A stretch of DNA of 64,000 nt from NCBI GenBank assembly GCA_036362985.1, contig JAYGXS010000005.1, positions 25,347,446-25,411,445 of the forward strand. Reading direction: 5' to 3'. Source of the DNA: Ligula intestinalis. Its lineage: Eukaryota > Platyhelminthes > Cestoda > Diphyllobothriidea > Diphyllobothriidae. Numbering within the stretch: position 1 is the stretch's first letter; the number at the start of each line of letters is the position of its first letter. The notes beneath the pieces were generated by a model, which worked only from the letters and a program-made list of their open reading frames with translations, ran no database searches and had not been told where the DNA came from. Both the position numbers and the translations under genes were made by a program. Shown piece by piece: positions 21,306 to 32,252 of this stretch.

Positions 21306-22690
21306 AATGATAGTTTGTAAGGGTTTGATTGAAAGAGAAGGGATTTATGTGGCAGGCCATTCAACCTAACCTTAGAGCTAGCCGCATCGCTGTGGAGGGA
21401 AGGGGGTGCGGTGGTGGTCTTTCTACCGGCCGCGACAACTTACGCGTAAGTAAAGGGGGAGGTCCAAGTGATGGTAGGTCAAGGGGTTTACGCTCAACCC
21501 ATGCAGTAGTAACAAAGGGGTAAGAGAAAGAGAGAGGTGTAAAGGGATCATGGGCCTCAGATTCTAGTCATAATTGGAGACCAGCGAAATGGGAGTGGGG
21601 GGAGGGGGTGAGAGGGGAACGAGTCCGACAATTAATGTCGTCCCGTAGTCATCGTCTCACGTTTTGTTTTGAGGTGTGAAGACGCAAGGTGTCGACCTCT
21701 TGAGACGGTGTCAGTGGCGTTTGGATGCTTGGTTTACGGTGAGTGAATTTGAAGCAGCTGTGCAAACACGGTTATAGCCCTTACTACATTGGCGGGGAGT
21801 GACCTTTCAAGCGGCCGCGACGACCTGGAAGCGATGACCCCTTCCCCACCACCGCCCACCCCCCCGTGGCGTATTCACATCCGCATTTCACGTCGGGCGT
21901 CCCTTGAATCCTCACGCGCACGGTAGAATGAGGGAGCGACGTATAGACCGACACGCACAGGCGACCGAAAACGCGTGCCGAGGAAGTGATCGTGGTACTA
22001 ACATGCGCGCGTCGAAGGCACACAAGGCGTGTCAACCTGACTCCGGTGCCCAATGATAACGGAGACACACACAGAGACAGTCACCGATTTTATTAGGCAT
22101 GCAGATGTACCAGAGGAGCGTTTCCTACATTAGCTGTCTAGAAAATTACGTATTTTTCAAGGTTTTTACTGAAAGGCAGGCAGTAGTACAATTTAAAAAT
22201 GCGTTCTGCTCCCTGCATACGTTCGAGGCGTCGGTTCTTGCGACCCAGGCGAGCCTACACTTGCCCAGTGAAATAAAGCTGCCGGAGTCAGATGAGGCAG
22301 CGAAAAATAGGAATGTGAATGGTTGTTTGCTAAATTTTGGTCGGGATCTGGAAGGTCTTTTTGTTTAAGCCACCGAAATCTTGAACCATCCTTTAAGTTT
22401 CGTACTTCAAAGAGGTATTCTTGTTGTGAATAAAGTCTACTTGAAACGCTAGCTGTATTTGCGTATGAGTATATGCGTCAAAGATTATTCTAAAGTATGT
22501 GACTCAATCTATATGTAGTGTACTTCTGAATAAGAACGTGACCTCTTCAAACAGAAATGTCAACATCCAGAAATTACACTCATAAAAATGTACACTACTC
22601 GCTGTGCATAAGTGACAGAAGCAGGTGACCATACTTGCTTGTTGGGGCTTAGCCAATATTTCCTTGATTTCATGTTCACTTAAAAGCACC
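21306..22690. other. No recognisable gene
   Basis: GC-rich 21.35-22.05 kb, AT-richer after. A plus ORF (22,099-22,368) and minus ORF (21,784-22,068) lack recognisable domains. The Helitron 5' end probably lies at the left edge. Confidence 0.4.
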
Positions 22691-22701
22691 CCGTTTAATC
22701 A

Positions 22702-23088
22702 TTAGTAATAATCAGCTTCAAAAATAACAGGGGAAGCGATATCAGACCAGTAATGGGGCAGAAAGTTTGCACGTCGAATCTTGTGGTCCTCACTCAAAGC
22801 ATACTGAACCCCAGAATTAAGCTTTTGGACCTTTCTCATCGATTGCAGGCGCCCAATTATAGTCGATTTGTCAAATGCCACCTCTGTGTTCACTTCCCGA
22901 ATTGTTCGAAGCGGATCTGCATGGCTTACAGCATCGAGAGCGCGGAAACCGCCTTCTTTGAAACAGGCAAATAATTTTGGAGCTGTTTTTTCAGCAATAA
23001 AATCTGCCCGTAAACAGCGCAATTTGTCTCTGGCGGTCTCCACTGCGTTGACTCCTCTAGTAAACTCGAATAAAAGAAGAAATCGCAA
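22702..23088 (-). pseudogene. Mariner/Tc1-type transposase N-terminal fragment
   Basis: A 128-codon minus ORF: RFLLLFEFTRGVNAVETARD, ADFIAEKTAPKLFACFKEGG, ADPLRTIREVNTEVAFDKST and IIGRLQSMRKVQKLNSGVQY. This is the paired helix-turn-helix DNA-binding half of mariner transposase (F.F..G....A......FG......T...WF..F..G; D....R.......S.ST...L...GKV.KL..WVPH.L). The DDE catalytic half is missing. The usual HTH2 pattern is degraded (AFDKSTIIGRL). Close to vertebrate SETMAR-type mariners in outline only. No terminal repeats seen. Confidence 0.6.
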
Positions 23089-23134
23089 ATTTTAAAATTC
23101 ACATTGAAGGTTATAATGGACCTCTGAGCGCGTT

Positions 23135-23345
23135 TGGCTTGGGCAGTCAGCTTGTTGTTCCGTATTGGTCAATTCCATACAAGCGGTAAAGTTGGGCGGG
23201 TAATCTCGACCCATGTGTGATTAAATTCATGGCGCGAGGTGGGGCGTTTGTAGCTTAGCGGTTAGAGCGTTGGCTGGCAGTAACTGCCTTCTCAACTCCA
23301 CGGGTTCAAATCCCGCCAAACGCCTCCAGATTTTTTTCACAATTG
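23135..23345 (+). repeat. tRNA-like SINE (family 2)
   Basis: The lead GCTTGGGCAGTCAGCTTGTT is followed by a tRNA-like core (23,250-23,325): 7-bp acceptor match GGCGTTT/AAACGCC, D-arm GTAGCTTAGCGGTTAGAGCG, T-arm GGGTTCAAATCCC. The anticodon arm is unlike a working tRNA and varies between copies, and the same lead and tail occur in other copies (42.5, 56.4 kb). So this is a SINE with internal pol III A and B boxes, not a tRNA gene. Confidence 0.65.
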
Positions 23346-23914
23346 GGTCAACTCAAATATCATATGAATATATCAAACAAACTGTAACATCGTAAACTTT
23401 TTAAAAACTCGAAAACCCCATAGTATTCTGTGGAGAAGACTACAGAAAGTGAGAAGATGACTCGATCTCAATTACTTCCTGGGACACGCATGTTCGCGTG
23501 TACTACAGAAGGTGCTGCAACCTGGAACAAGCGGTTAAATGTTCATTTTGGGCTGCCAAGTATTTTCTGAACAGCATCATAAACGCTGAGGTTGTTAGTT
23601 GAAGTACATGAACATCCATTTCTTGTTTAAACATGGACGGAGACTTTTCCAAAAAATTATAAAACTGAAATATGGCAACCCCCTCCCCCCTCCAACGAAA
23701 TCCATTCCCCGTTGCATACTGCACACTTTCATTGGATCTACATCTGTAGAAGTTTGCTACCTAGTCCATCTGCATGTGAGTCATCCTGTCCTCGGATGCC
23801 ATAACTTGCAGCTCGCGAATTAATTAACTCGCGTCGGTTTTTCAAACGGCATCGATTGACTCGCGGCTTCAAACGTGCGTACGCTTGATATCAATCGATG
23901 CTTCCACCTCATCT

Positions 23915-24080
23915 GGCCAGTGGCAGCCGAATGAGGACCCATCTGGCAGCCAAAGCCTCACTCACTCACAAAACTTCGCGGACCCATCTAGCGTGCGAAG
24001 GTACCTGGCAGCTTACAGCTTTCGTACCGTCTATTTTCCGGCAGTAAAATTCTGTCCATCGAAACCATCTTCCCTGACTT
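23915..24080 (+). repeat. LTR-like repeat shared with 26.13-26.29 kb (inverted)
   Basis: Plus-strand strings GCAGCC(A/G)AA, CTCACTCACAAAACTTCGCG, CATCTAGCGTGC, GGCAGCT and TTTTCCGG.A match the reverse strand of 26,130-26,290. It also underlies the first half of an unassigned 184-codon plus ORF (23,885-24,439), which therefore is probably not a gene. Confidence 0.45.
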
Positions 24081-24449
24081 TTGATTTGGGGGAACTTTCT
24101 GATGTGGACACTACTACCTGCGATACAACTGCCGAAATCGGTACTTATAGTGTCGACAGTCTGTTCACCGTAATATGTATTTCCTTGAACCATGGTGATT
24201 CAGCGAATGTTCGGTCATCTACTCCTCAAAGATGTTCACTTGAAATTATGTGCATTCCACTATTCATGAATCAGCAACAACCGACGGTCAAAAGGTCCCT
24301 CAGCAGGTTACAGGATAGTAATTCAGCCCCAGTTGGTTGTAACCTGATTATATATTTACTGAATAGTCATGATTGTGTTGGCTCGGGATGTTCTAGACAG
24401 GGATTGTATGGTATGAATAAGGAGTTTATTATTACGTAATTTTTTGATT

Positions 24450-24790
24450 AGGAGCCATGGGATTAGGCTTAGGAGTGTTTGGTCTATGGATTGCGAATTA
24501 AGGATTGCTATCAGGGGTTGACGTTTCAAGTTTAGGACTGTGGTGAGGAATTTAAGGATTTGGTTTCCAGGCTGAGATTGGGGTTTTTAGTTGGAGTTAG
24601 CAATAAGGACCAGAAAGTACCATTAGTTGCTGGGGTTAGTTGTAAGGGTTAGACATTTGGGCTACTAGTTAGTGTCGGTAGTTTGGGTTAGTAGTTAGGA
24701 CTAGTAGTTCAAGTTAGCGGCTTGGGTTAGTAGTTTGGCTTAGCCATAAATCCAACGCACATCCCTGGTTCCAATTCTAAACACAAATCC
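24450..24790. repeat. Degenerate GGGTTAG/TAGT-rich tract
   Basis: Many imperfect copies of GGTTAGTAGTTTGGGTTAG-like units, with the complementary CCTAACACAGCTAAGCC near the right end. The units resemble but do not equal the TTAGGG telomere repeat. Origin not determined. Confidence 0.45.
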
Positions 24791-24990
24791 CTAGCCTAAC
24801 ACAGCTAAGCCTAACTCCATACATCCAGTCTTAAAATGCTTTCATTATAAACTTTGCAAAAAATCCCCGAAAATCCGTCCATAACCACCTAAGAGTATTG
24901 CAGCTAGCTAATTATTAGCTACTCAAAACTTTTCAGCAAGCATGCTATAATGAAACCGCCAACTGGGGCTTAAGGACCCGTCGTCACCAA

Positions 24991-25276
24991 TGTAAGAATT
25001 AAGGCATATATTTATGCAGCGGACCCTCGAGTGACGAGCAGCTCCATCTTCGAGCATTTCAGGTAACGAGTGAGCCACTTGCAGACAGTTTCTTTGAAGT
25101 GACGGGATTCTGCTAAGTTAGCAGGTTTTCAGTACATGTGTGTGCCCGCGTCCGCCTTTAAGTCTCGCTTTTAGGGCGTAGGTCTTCGGTAACCTGCCAC
25201 GGATCAGTGAACTGACGTAGTTTACTTCGCTACGTTTTGCAAATGAAGTGAAATAAACTCTTTACCCGAGGTTACA
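24991..25276 (+). repeat. Candidate solo LTR
   Basis: Bounded by TGTAAGAATTAAGG and GAGGTTACA, giving TGTAA/TTACA inverted ends. Contains a 19-nt near-palindrome CGTAGTTTACTTCGCTACG and an AATAAA (about 25,251) placed near the 3' end as in LTR R/U5 regions. No target duplication (ACCAA against CTGTA) and no internal domain beside it, so old or partial. Confidence 0.4.
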
Positions 25277-26110
25277 CTGTATGGACGAAATTCAATACTA
25301 GAACGATTTAGATCGGAGAGAAATGCACAGTTCAGCAGTGTGCACGTTTATATCGGATGAAAGTACTGGGGATGGGGTCTATTGGTACTTTCTAGCAAGT
25401 ATAAATCTGAGGGTCGATTTCAGAGAGGGTGGGATGTGTACAGTTCAGGTCAAACGAAAAATGTTTCTGCCGAACACCAAAATCGATTAGAAGTGACTGA
25501 CTTTCTGCTGAAATGGTTGAAATTAAACTTTCACGTAATCTCTCGGTTTTTTGCGCACTGCTTGTCTCTTACTACTTCTGGTACGCCTGTCAAGCACTAC
25601 TTTAAGGGCGCGCTACCCCATTCTTCCGCTCGCCGACACTATGACGCTGATCAATATATGTGTCTTTTTCGATTGGTCGCAACCGCGTCAAGCTCAACAG
25701 GCAGGCTCAAACGGAGGGCAAATTGGATGACTGACACCGCTCATAGGAACCATTTCTTCCAGTGGTTGTTGAGCCAGGTGCGGTTTTTCTTGCCACCAGC
25801 CTATATAAACTGTGCATTAAATCTAGGCTAGAATACTGCTAAATTCTATTAAGCCCTATGTGCGCTGGTGAACGTAAGAAAGTAGAATCGGTCCAACCTT
25901 TCTTGACTTAAAGGGGTTTTTCGTCATAATGCCGTAATCTGTCCTAACAACAGCAGCGTTTTGAGGTTTGCTAACCTCGATTCGTTGTGTGTTTCCGTAA
26001 TCGCCACAGCCATCTGGAATACGCCTCCCAGAAGTATCAAAACACTGCGAAATTAACCCTTGTTTAAGAGGGCTATTGTCGCAGGCAGTTGTGTAGACAA
26101 CTTAATGTTC
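25277..26110. other. No recognisable gene
   Basis: A 149-codon plus ORF (25,382-25,831) has no recognisable domain. A TATATAAA string sits near 25,802 but nothing downstream supports a gene. Confidence 0.35.
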
Positions 26111-26119
26111 CCTTAAATC

Positions 26120-27092
26120 AAGAGTCAGGTAAGATGGTTTTGGTAGACAGAAATTTATTACCGGAAAAATCGACTGTACAAAGGTTGTCAGCTGCCAGCT
26201 GCGCTTGCACGCTAGATGTGTACGCGAAGTTGTGTGGGTGAATGAAGCTTTGGCTGCGGAATGAGTGCTCTGTCAGCTGCCGCCAATCAGATGAGGCGGG
26301 AGTATGGATTAGCACTGAGCGTACGCACATATAAGGCGGTGCCTGGGCCGAGAGCATGAAAACGGCAGAACATTGCGGACCTCTCGCAGCGATTGACCAA
26401 GAAAATGCGGGGAGTTTATCGCGCGCGAGTAGACAGCGCGCGAGTAGACAGCGCGCGAGTAGACAGCGCGCGAGTAGACAGCGCGTGAGTAGACAGCGTG
26501 CGTGCGAGTCTTGGCGAACGAAGTTAGCGTGAGTCATCGCAGAAGCCTCGCACATGACTACTGAGTACTAAATGAGTAAGCGTTTGGTATGTACTGTAAT
26601 TATTGCGCACACGCATCCTTTGTTTGAGAGAGCATTCACTAGTTTTCTACATTCTAGAAAACTTTCACGAATTCTTAGTGCTGAGTCGGTGTAACCTCTT
26701 TTCCACTCTGATGGCATTCGCGAACTCTGAATCCTATGTCGGGCTTTATGTTGAGGGAAACTGCGCTGACTTTGCAGTCTGCATGTGGCTACTTTTCCAG
26801 CCGACAGCGAGCAACCGTTCACCGACACAGTTTTACTTGGTACAGAATACCGGATCTATAACACTGAAGGGAGACCGACCAAATCGTGAACCTGTGTGAA
26901 CCGTTACCCGTCCCGAACTTCAATCATTCAACGAGCTGCACTGAAACGAATGATTGGGAGTTTTTTTCCACTGCCAGCTCTGCTGTATCCTTTTTTGACG
27001 TTACCTGTAAACTGGCAATAAATTAATAAGTAACGTTTGTCCAAGCAATTTTGTCTCTGTCTCCTATGGCTTTTGCATCTCAGCATAGTTGT
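26120..27092 (+). repeat. Candidate long LTR with promoter and minisatellite
   Basis: In plus orientation: a repeat shared with 23.9 kb, a TATA-like ACATATAAGGCGG (about 26,327), a 15-bp minisatellite, an AATAAA near 27,018, and then a TGGCGCC string where a primer-binding site would lie. That order fits U3-R-U5 of an LTR near 1 kb. The left edge is uncertain and no gag follows, so the call is tentative. Confidence 0.3.
26421..26495. repeat. 15-bp minisatellite, five copies
   Basis: Five tandem copies of GCGCGCGAGTAGACA; the fifth has one change (GCGCGTGAG), then a decayed partial unit follows. On the minus strand it encodes repeating CLLAR, an artefact. Confidence 0.9.
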
Positions 27093-27101
27093 TTGGCGCC
27101 A
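27093..27101 (+). other. Possible primer-binding site
   Basis: TGGCGCCAG follows the candidate LTR and precedes TTCAGTCGCC. TGG-led strings of this type prime many LTR retroelements. Only as good as the LTR call. Confidence 0.25.
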
Positions 27102-27369
27102 GTTCAGTCGCCTAGGCACGTCTCTGACGTTTGACTCAGTGCATGAGCTTAGTGCTGGCAGCTTATTGATCTACAGTGCATGAAGGCGGCACTCCTGTTA
27201 GTCGCCGTTGGCCTAGTTTAGTGCAGAGGCCATTTTTGTGACGAACAAAGTGCAACTTAAGCACGCGTGCGTGTGCGTCTGTCCACGTGGCACTCTCATC
27301 CACGCACTCTCCGCTTAGAGGTCAAGTTCATGTTATTTTGAAACCACACAGTTCTGTGGATATTAGGAT

Positions 27370-27654
27370 TGTCACCGATCTGGTTGCGGAACATGCTTGT
27401 CGCAATAGTGGAGAAATGAGAATTCCAGGAAGCAGTTCAAAAGAAGAGGATGCCATAACTGTACCAAGAGTTTTTATTGTCCTGACGTTTCGGATTCCGT
27501 CGGGAATCCTCCAGCATAGGTAATGGTACAATTTTCTGAGTCATGCGCAGATAGGGGCGAAACGTGCACAGATTGCACGGTATCTACAGTTAATAGTGGT
27601 CATCCGCGTGCGAAAATTATTCACCTCTGTAGCCACCGTTGTCCTATCGCAGGG
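27370..27654 (-). mobile_element. PLE subfamily B ORF end and pLTR
   Basis: The minus strand encodes TTVATEVNNFRTRMTTINCR then YRAICARFAPICA and a stop, matching VCMRMTVTNCKYRA at 14.95 kb, followed by a hammerhead-like motif (27,484-27,514) and pLTR sequence shared with 14.7-14.86 kb (ACTGCTTCCTGGAA). The 5' side is cut by an LTR of family 1 at 27,655. Confidence 0.6.
27484..27514 (-). ncRNA. Hammerhead-like motif (PLE subfamily B)
   Basis: Minus strand: CTGGAGG, a perfect 7-bp hairpin GGATTCC-CGAC-GGAATCC overlapping its end, then GAAAC and GTC. Hammerheads need CUGANGA, stem II, GAAA and NUH. Stem II and the second box are ideal but the first box has two changes (A6, A9 by hammerhead numbering), so activity is unlikely here. 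Confidence 0.5.
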
Positions 27655-28040
27655 TGTTAAGTAGGTTAAATTCTGGCAACTGCGATCTTCAGTCCATGGT
27701 TGCTTAGTAGAGGCCAGAATAGTAGGAACCGTGTGTTGTGTACAAAGAGGAACGGAGAATAGATGGAAAGAGATTTGATTTTGAAAGCATACAACTGGCC
27801 AGGAAAACCAGTCGAGCCCAGGTGCTGGTTTGACAGTAGTCAGGCCAGTAGAAAGAGAGATAGAGCGTTCATTGGCTGGATCTGTCATGAAGGTTGGTTG
27901 GAGAGCGTGTGAGTGGAAATCGACGTGGGCGGCCCTTGTCTCTCGCGCAAGTAAGATTGGCGGCCGCCACGACCTTGAGGTCTAGACGGATTGAGGTCAC
28001 GACAGGAAGACCAGGTGTTGGGCAGGCAGCGACCACTACA
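27650..28040 (-). repeat. Solo LTR (family 1) inside PLE B
   Basis: Plus text runs ATCGCAGGGTGTTAAG to GACCACTACA and shares CTGCGATCTTCAGTCC-type and TGTGTACAAAGAGGAAC strings with the copies at 40.3 and 47.8 kb. Flanks GTCCT (left) and ATCCT (right) differ by one base, consistent with a 5-bp target duplication. It interrupts PLE B coding sequence, so it is younger than that insertion. A 115-codon minus ORF crossing it is a chimera. Confidence 0.5.
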
Positions 28041-28149
28041 ATCCTTTTGGGCCTTAGGTTAGTCGAACCTCGGGAGCCGCAATTCCTTGGATGAGGGGGG
28101 GGGGACTGGCCAAAATGACCATTCTGGTCTCCCTTGTTTTCGTCAGTTC

Positions 28150-28445
28150 CACTTCATCACATTCTACAAGTCGCTATACGACTGCATGTGAGGGCCTTAG
28201 ATTGAATTCCAAAGCACGTTCCGCAGCCAGGTCGGTGAGCACCATACTATCATCATATTCCCGATCGCAACCGATAAAAGCAATGGACCCGTGGTGCAAC
28301 GGTAGAATGTTGCACTAAATGACCAAAGGTCACGGATTCGAATTTCGGGGGCCGCCATATCTGGAATCGAGTACGACTGGCTGACGACGGCTAATAAGCC
28401 CGCAATGACCATACCAGTGTCCCTTGTTTATGTCGATTCCACGTC
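28150..28445 (+). repeat. SINE (family 1), well preserved
   Basis: Lead CTATACGACTGCATGTGAGG, then CCCGATCGCAACCGAT, then the head CCCGTGGTGCAACGGTAGAA with B-box-like GGATTCGAATTTC, then the tail GACTGGCTGACGACGGCTAA and ATGACC..CCCTTGTTT. A second tail lies just upstream (28,100-28,150), so two units are joined. The same parts occur at 32.0, 32.4, 47.7, 50.3, 50.7 and 62.9 kb. Confidence 0.65.
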
Positions 28446-29995
28446 AACACAGTTTGATGCCCACTAAAATGTAAAGGAGCTCATTTGCGGCTCTCGGGAG
28501 GTACTTGCATCGTACAAAGTTTTGTTCTGTAAACGGATCCGCATCGGCCATTCTAGGCAGCTCAAGAACTACTGGCTCACCGTGGAAGCGGTGCGTTCAG
28601 AGTTTCAACCAAGCATGTAATGCAGAATTTATTGAAGTCAAAATAAATTGCGCGATGGCTCTCCAGCTCCATCCTGGCGCTGCATAACAAATGAGAGAGC
28701 AGGGCAAAGTTGAATTTGCACATAAAAACAACCAATGCAAAACAACACGTTCATAGTCATACCCTGACAGAAAATGCTTCAAAGGAGAGATTTTAACTGC
28801 GATGACAGTCCCGGTGATCTACTCCCGACTGATTAGGTCTAGTGGAAGCAGCATTGTAGCCGCTTGGCGAGGAATCTTGCAGTAGGCTTGAGGAGAACTC
28901 CGCGGAGCTTCATCAGAGTCGACAGAGGTAATAGCTCAGCCGGGTTGGAAGCCGATTATCAACAAGGTCAACGGTCCTCCGATGGGTTTGCCTATCCTCC
29001 TCCGCCTCCGTGATATCTGACAATGCAGGCAGGCCGTTCGTGCCCTACCACTATCTCAACAATAAGGTGATAAAAAACCTCGAGAAAGGAAAATGGATGA
29101 GGGCCAAGGCAACTGGGTGATTTCAGTTCGGTTTTACTAAGGGAAAGGTGGGAAAACGCCTTTGAGCTCCCTATGGAAACTTAGTGGGTAAAATGAGCCA
29201 ATACAACAAAAGTATTCAAAAAGAGGTCGCTTCCATTATCGCAGACGAAAAGCGAGTGGCCGTCGGTTGACCGAAAAGAGTAAACATAAGTAACTACTTA
29301 GTTATTTCAAGTAGCATAAAAGCACGTGAATTTTACTTCGGATACGTTACCTCAACTCATTGGCGATTTCAAATGGCACACCGGACCAAACAGAGCAGAC
29401 TGATAAAAACTCATCGGTAAGCTAATTAAAACTCTATTGGATTTGATACTTAGTAGAACTCAATACCTACTCAATAAAATGGAAATAAAGATGCTGGAAA
29501 TTTCGGATACTTACTTTCAAAATAAAATACTTTTTTCTCTCTCTTTCTCTAAGGAACCCAACAAAATCATGAATGGCTGATAGTCCTTAGCAATCTATAT
29601 TCTCCACTGGATGTCTTCTTTGGTCGACCGCTGTCACTAGGTCGTTACTTGTTGAAAATCTGCTGATAATAACCAATCGGTAATTTTGGAAGTTCATCGA
29701 TCGATCGAACTACAATTTTTGCGTAAAAAATGTTTGGCCACTCAGTTTTTGTCTCCTTCCATGACCCATAAAGGCGCTCGTCATTCCACAAAATGTAACT
29801 GCGCAGTGTCATTGTAACAATCAGTGCGGTTTGCATGTTTCTGGATTGGACTATCCCTTAGTTGCTACCGACCAAAAACTGAAAATGCATTGCTTTCAGC
29901 ACTGAGGCTCAAAATGAATACACCGGAACGCAATGGAGTTGATTTGATTCTTCCAGATAGCGAAACATCTTCGCGTTGGCACTTCAGCCAACGGG
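28446..29995. other. No recognisable gene
   Basis: Short ORFs only. 29.0-29.2 kb may hold a diverged repeat. Confidence 0.4.
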
Positions 29996-30992
29996 CTAGA
30001 TAATTCAGAACAGCATTTGGCGAGTGTACACTTTCGGTAAATTCTCCTCAGGCCATACATTTATATGGGAGGTTTATCGAAAGAAAACCTGGCCCGGACA
30101 GTATACAAACGTTAACAGTTTTGTACCTATCCAACAGAAGCGTAACTTGGTCCGCTGCCTAACGCAAAATTCCAGAAAAAGCTGCTCGGCAGACACTATT
30201 GAAATGGAGCTCCACAAACTTAGGACCTGCTTTGGGAAAGCAGATATCCGGACAGTTTCATCATAAAGAATATGAGGGAGAAAGAAACAAAGCCCACCAC
30301 ATGCACTGTGGAAAAGAAGACCCTATTTCTCAACGTTCTCGTTCAAGGTGATGCAGCAAGCGAACTCCTAAGCCGACGCCTCAACCAAACCATGGCACAA
30401 ACCTTTCCAGCAGTAAATGTTCGGGTGAGATTCCCAACCAACCCGGTCCTGCACGGTGAAGGTAAGGATAAGCTGCCAGGTCAGACCACTTCTATGTGTA
30501 TCTACTCATTTACTTGCTCCTGTGGAGCAGGTAATTGCGGTCGCACGATTCGGCGCTTATCCAAAAGAAAATGGGAACACCCCCCGGCATGGCTAGCTAA
30601 AGGTAAAATCAAAAGTATCAACAATTTTATCCTTGCCCACATGGTTGACTCCGGACATCGTGTGGACCCCAGTGAAGCCTTTGAGGTAATTTACAAGGTT
30701 CCGCCAAACTACCAAAAGTCCCTGGGTCACCGTTGTCTAGCAACAGTAGAAGAAACCGCGATCCGGTTGAGAAAGCCGTTTTGTGCGCGCAAAAGAACCT
30801 TTTGCAAACTCCGAGCTTGGCATGGCCAACAGTCGCATGACTGCCCGCATCTTTCCGCTCTCTGATTGGATCCCGCTTATAAGGAAAGACGATTGATCGA
30901 TTGCTTAAATTTAAACCTCCCATGTAAATGTTTGGCCTGTGGAAAATTTACCGAAAGTGTGCCTTCGCTAAATGCTGTTCTGAACTATCTAG
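29996..30992. repeat. Inverted repeat (arms about 81 bp) around PLE D
   Basis: Arms 29,996-30,077 and 30,912-30,992 are inverted copies with scattered mismatches; both outer ends read CTAGATA(A/G)TTCAGAACAG inward, and the inner ends carry TGGGAGGTTTA, coding in the left arm for WEVY of the PLE. No target duplication seen. It looks like an inverted partial copy made at integration. Confidence 0.7.
30045..30865 (+). pseudogene. PLE subfamily D, linker plus GIY-YIG endonuclease
   Basis: Two plus-strand pieces with a frame break near 30,266: TFIWEVYRKKTWPGQYTNVN and QQKRNLVRCLTQNSRKSCSA (RT-to-endonuclease linker), then TVEKKTLFLNVLVQGDAASE, SMCIYSFTCSCGAGNCGRTI, RRLSKRKWEHPPAWLAKG, ILAHMVDSGHRVDPSEAFEV and ATVEETAIRLRKPF. 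The domain keeps the first Y (CIYSF) but the second motif is NCGRT for YIGRT, so the active site is damaged. The palm and fingers of RT are missing. Longest PLE D copy here. Confidence 0.8.
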
Positions 30993-31199
30993 TGAGCATA
31001 TTTGCAACGTTAAAACAGGCCAGATAATTTGCGAAATAAGGAGGTTCCTCCGGGCATTTTGGCGGAGCTAAGTTGAGACATCATTGTCACAGTGTTGAAT
31101 GCACTTAATCGAACAGAACTGGAAGTGGCCTGCCGTGGCCTGCCGTGACCTGATTGGTGGTTTTAGCCTTGGCTTTTAGGATAAAGCAGAACAATAACG

Positions 31200-31500
31200 A
31201 GTAAAAATCGGCATGTTTCTTAAGTTGGCCGATTAACTACGTGGTGGAATCCTACCTTGGTCCCAAAATGTGTTTAAATAACCTTATGTTTTCGCAACAA
31301 AATAGCACACCATAAATAAAATTCTACATTTACACACATTTCTTACTTACTTATAGTCTAGGGTTTATTGGGTTTCCAGATATCCCTGAAAAATATTGGT
31401 GCTTAGAAGGTCGTCTAGTTCAACTTACGCGAGTTCCACCGTACCGTTCTGGAGTCAGACTAGTATAGTTCACAGCCCGTAAGTGCCGCGCACACATTTT
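31200..31500 (+). repeat. Dispersed repeat R, copy near 31.3 kb
   Basis: Shares GGTGCTTAGAAGGTCGTCTA, AACAAAATAGCACACCATAAAT and TGGAATCCTACCTTGGT-type strings, inverted, with 59,930-60,180, and partly with 51,340-51,420. Class unknown; no ORF. Confidence 0.5.
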
Positions 31501-31789
31501 TATGTTAGTTTAATTGATTTGGTTTATTTAACTTATTAATATTTAAGATCAGTTTTCCGTCCCTTATGATGCTTAGTATTTTAATTTTAGCTTTAGATCA
31601 TTTTAATGTGAAGTGAGTTTAGCTTACTTTAGTTTACGTTTTTGAGTTAGTCGCTTTCAGCTTTTATGCATAGTTGCACATTTTAATCATGGCGAGCTTT
31701 TTTGTTGATGAACATTAGATTATTTAAATAATTATTTCTACTTTTTATGTATTTATAAACTGTATTTTTTTACTTATTGTTCCTTTTCT

Positions 31790-31930
31790 TTGTATTGCCC
31801 AGACTGTATAGTCGTTATTACATCCGGTCTTGTAGTACAGCAGGACGGGGCTTTCGTGTGCTAATCTGGGGCCCAAAGTAGGATTTACCATGTACGCTAG
31901 TGACGACCATAAAAGAAGCCCGTATATTTG
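31790..31930 (+). repeat. Dispersed repeat R, terminal portion
   Basis: CTTTGTATTGCCCAGACTG, CATCCGGTCTTGTAGTACAG and GGCCCAAAGTAGGATTTACC match 58,515-58,625 with moderate divergence. A piece ending at TTACAG is what interrupts a PLE frame inside the 57.8-59.6 kb palindrome. Confidence 0.5.
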
Positions 31931-32035
31931 GGCATGTTTTTCGGTGAAGAATAATATTAACCTTAATGATAAAGACTTCGTAAACGGTCTTCAGAGACTT
32001 GAAAGTATGGGTTGTATTCGAGAAAAACAAGGGAC

Positions 32036-32252
32036 ACTGAAATGACCATTTCTGGGTTATTAGCCATCATCAGACAGTCAAACCCAATCCCAGGTGTAGA
32101 TCACCCGGCATTCGAATCTGTAACTTTTGTTTATGGAGCAAAACGCCCTACCACTGCACCACGGGCTCGTTGCTTTGTCGGTTGAGATCGGGAATATGAT
32201 ACATGTGCGCAGCTCACCGATCTATGGGATCTACCTCATCCTATTCCAGAAG
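32036..32252 (-). repeat. SINE (family 1)
   Basis: The reverse strand gives the head AACGAGCCCGTGGTGCAGTG, B-box ATTCGAATGCC, and tail GACTGTCTGATGATGGCTAA then CCCTTG. The lead CCCGATCTCAACCGACAAAG is present. Confidence 0.6.

Noticed and set aside
23250..23325. tRNA gene
   Set aside because: Acceptor and T-arm pair, but the anticodon arm is malformed and differs between copies, and the same flanks recur elsewhere; it is a SINE core.
23885..24439. 184-codon host gene
   Set aside because: First half is a repeat also present at 26.1-26.3 kb in another reading; no domain, no splice or promoter support.
25382..25831. 149-codon gene with downstream TATA-like string
   Set aside because: No recognisable domain, no conservation evidence, and the TATATAAA lies at its end, not before it.
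26421..26495. CRISPR-like array
   Set aside because: The 15-bp units are contiguous with no spacers and the DNA is eukaryotic; it is a minisatellite.
27541..27888. 115-codon single gene
   Set aside because: The frame crosses the boundary between an LTR and a PLE tail; only the C-terminal half is PLE.
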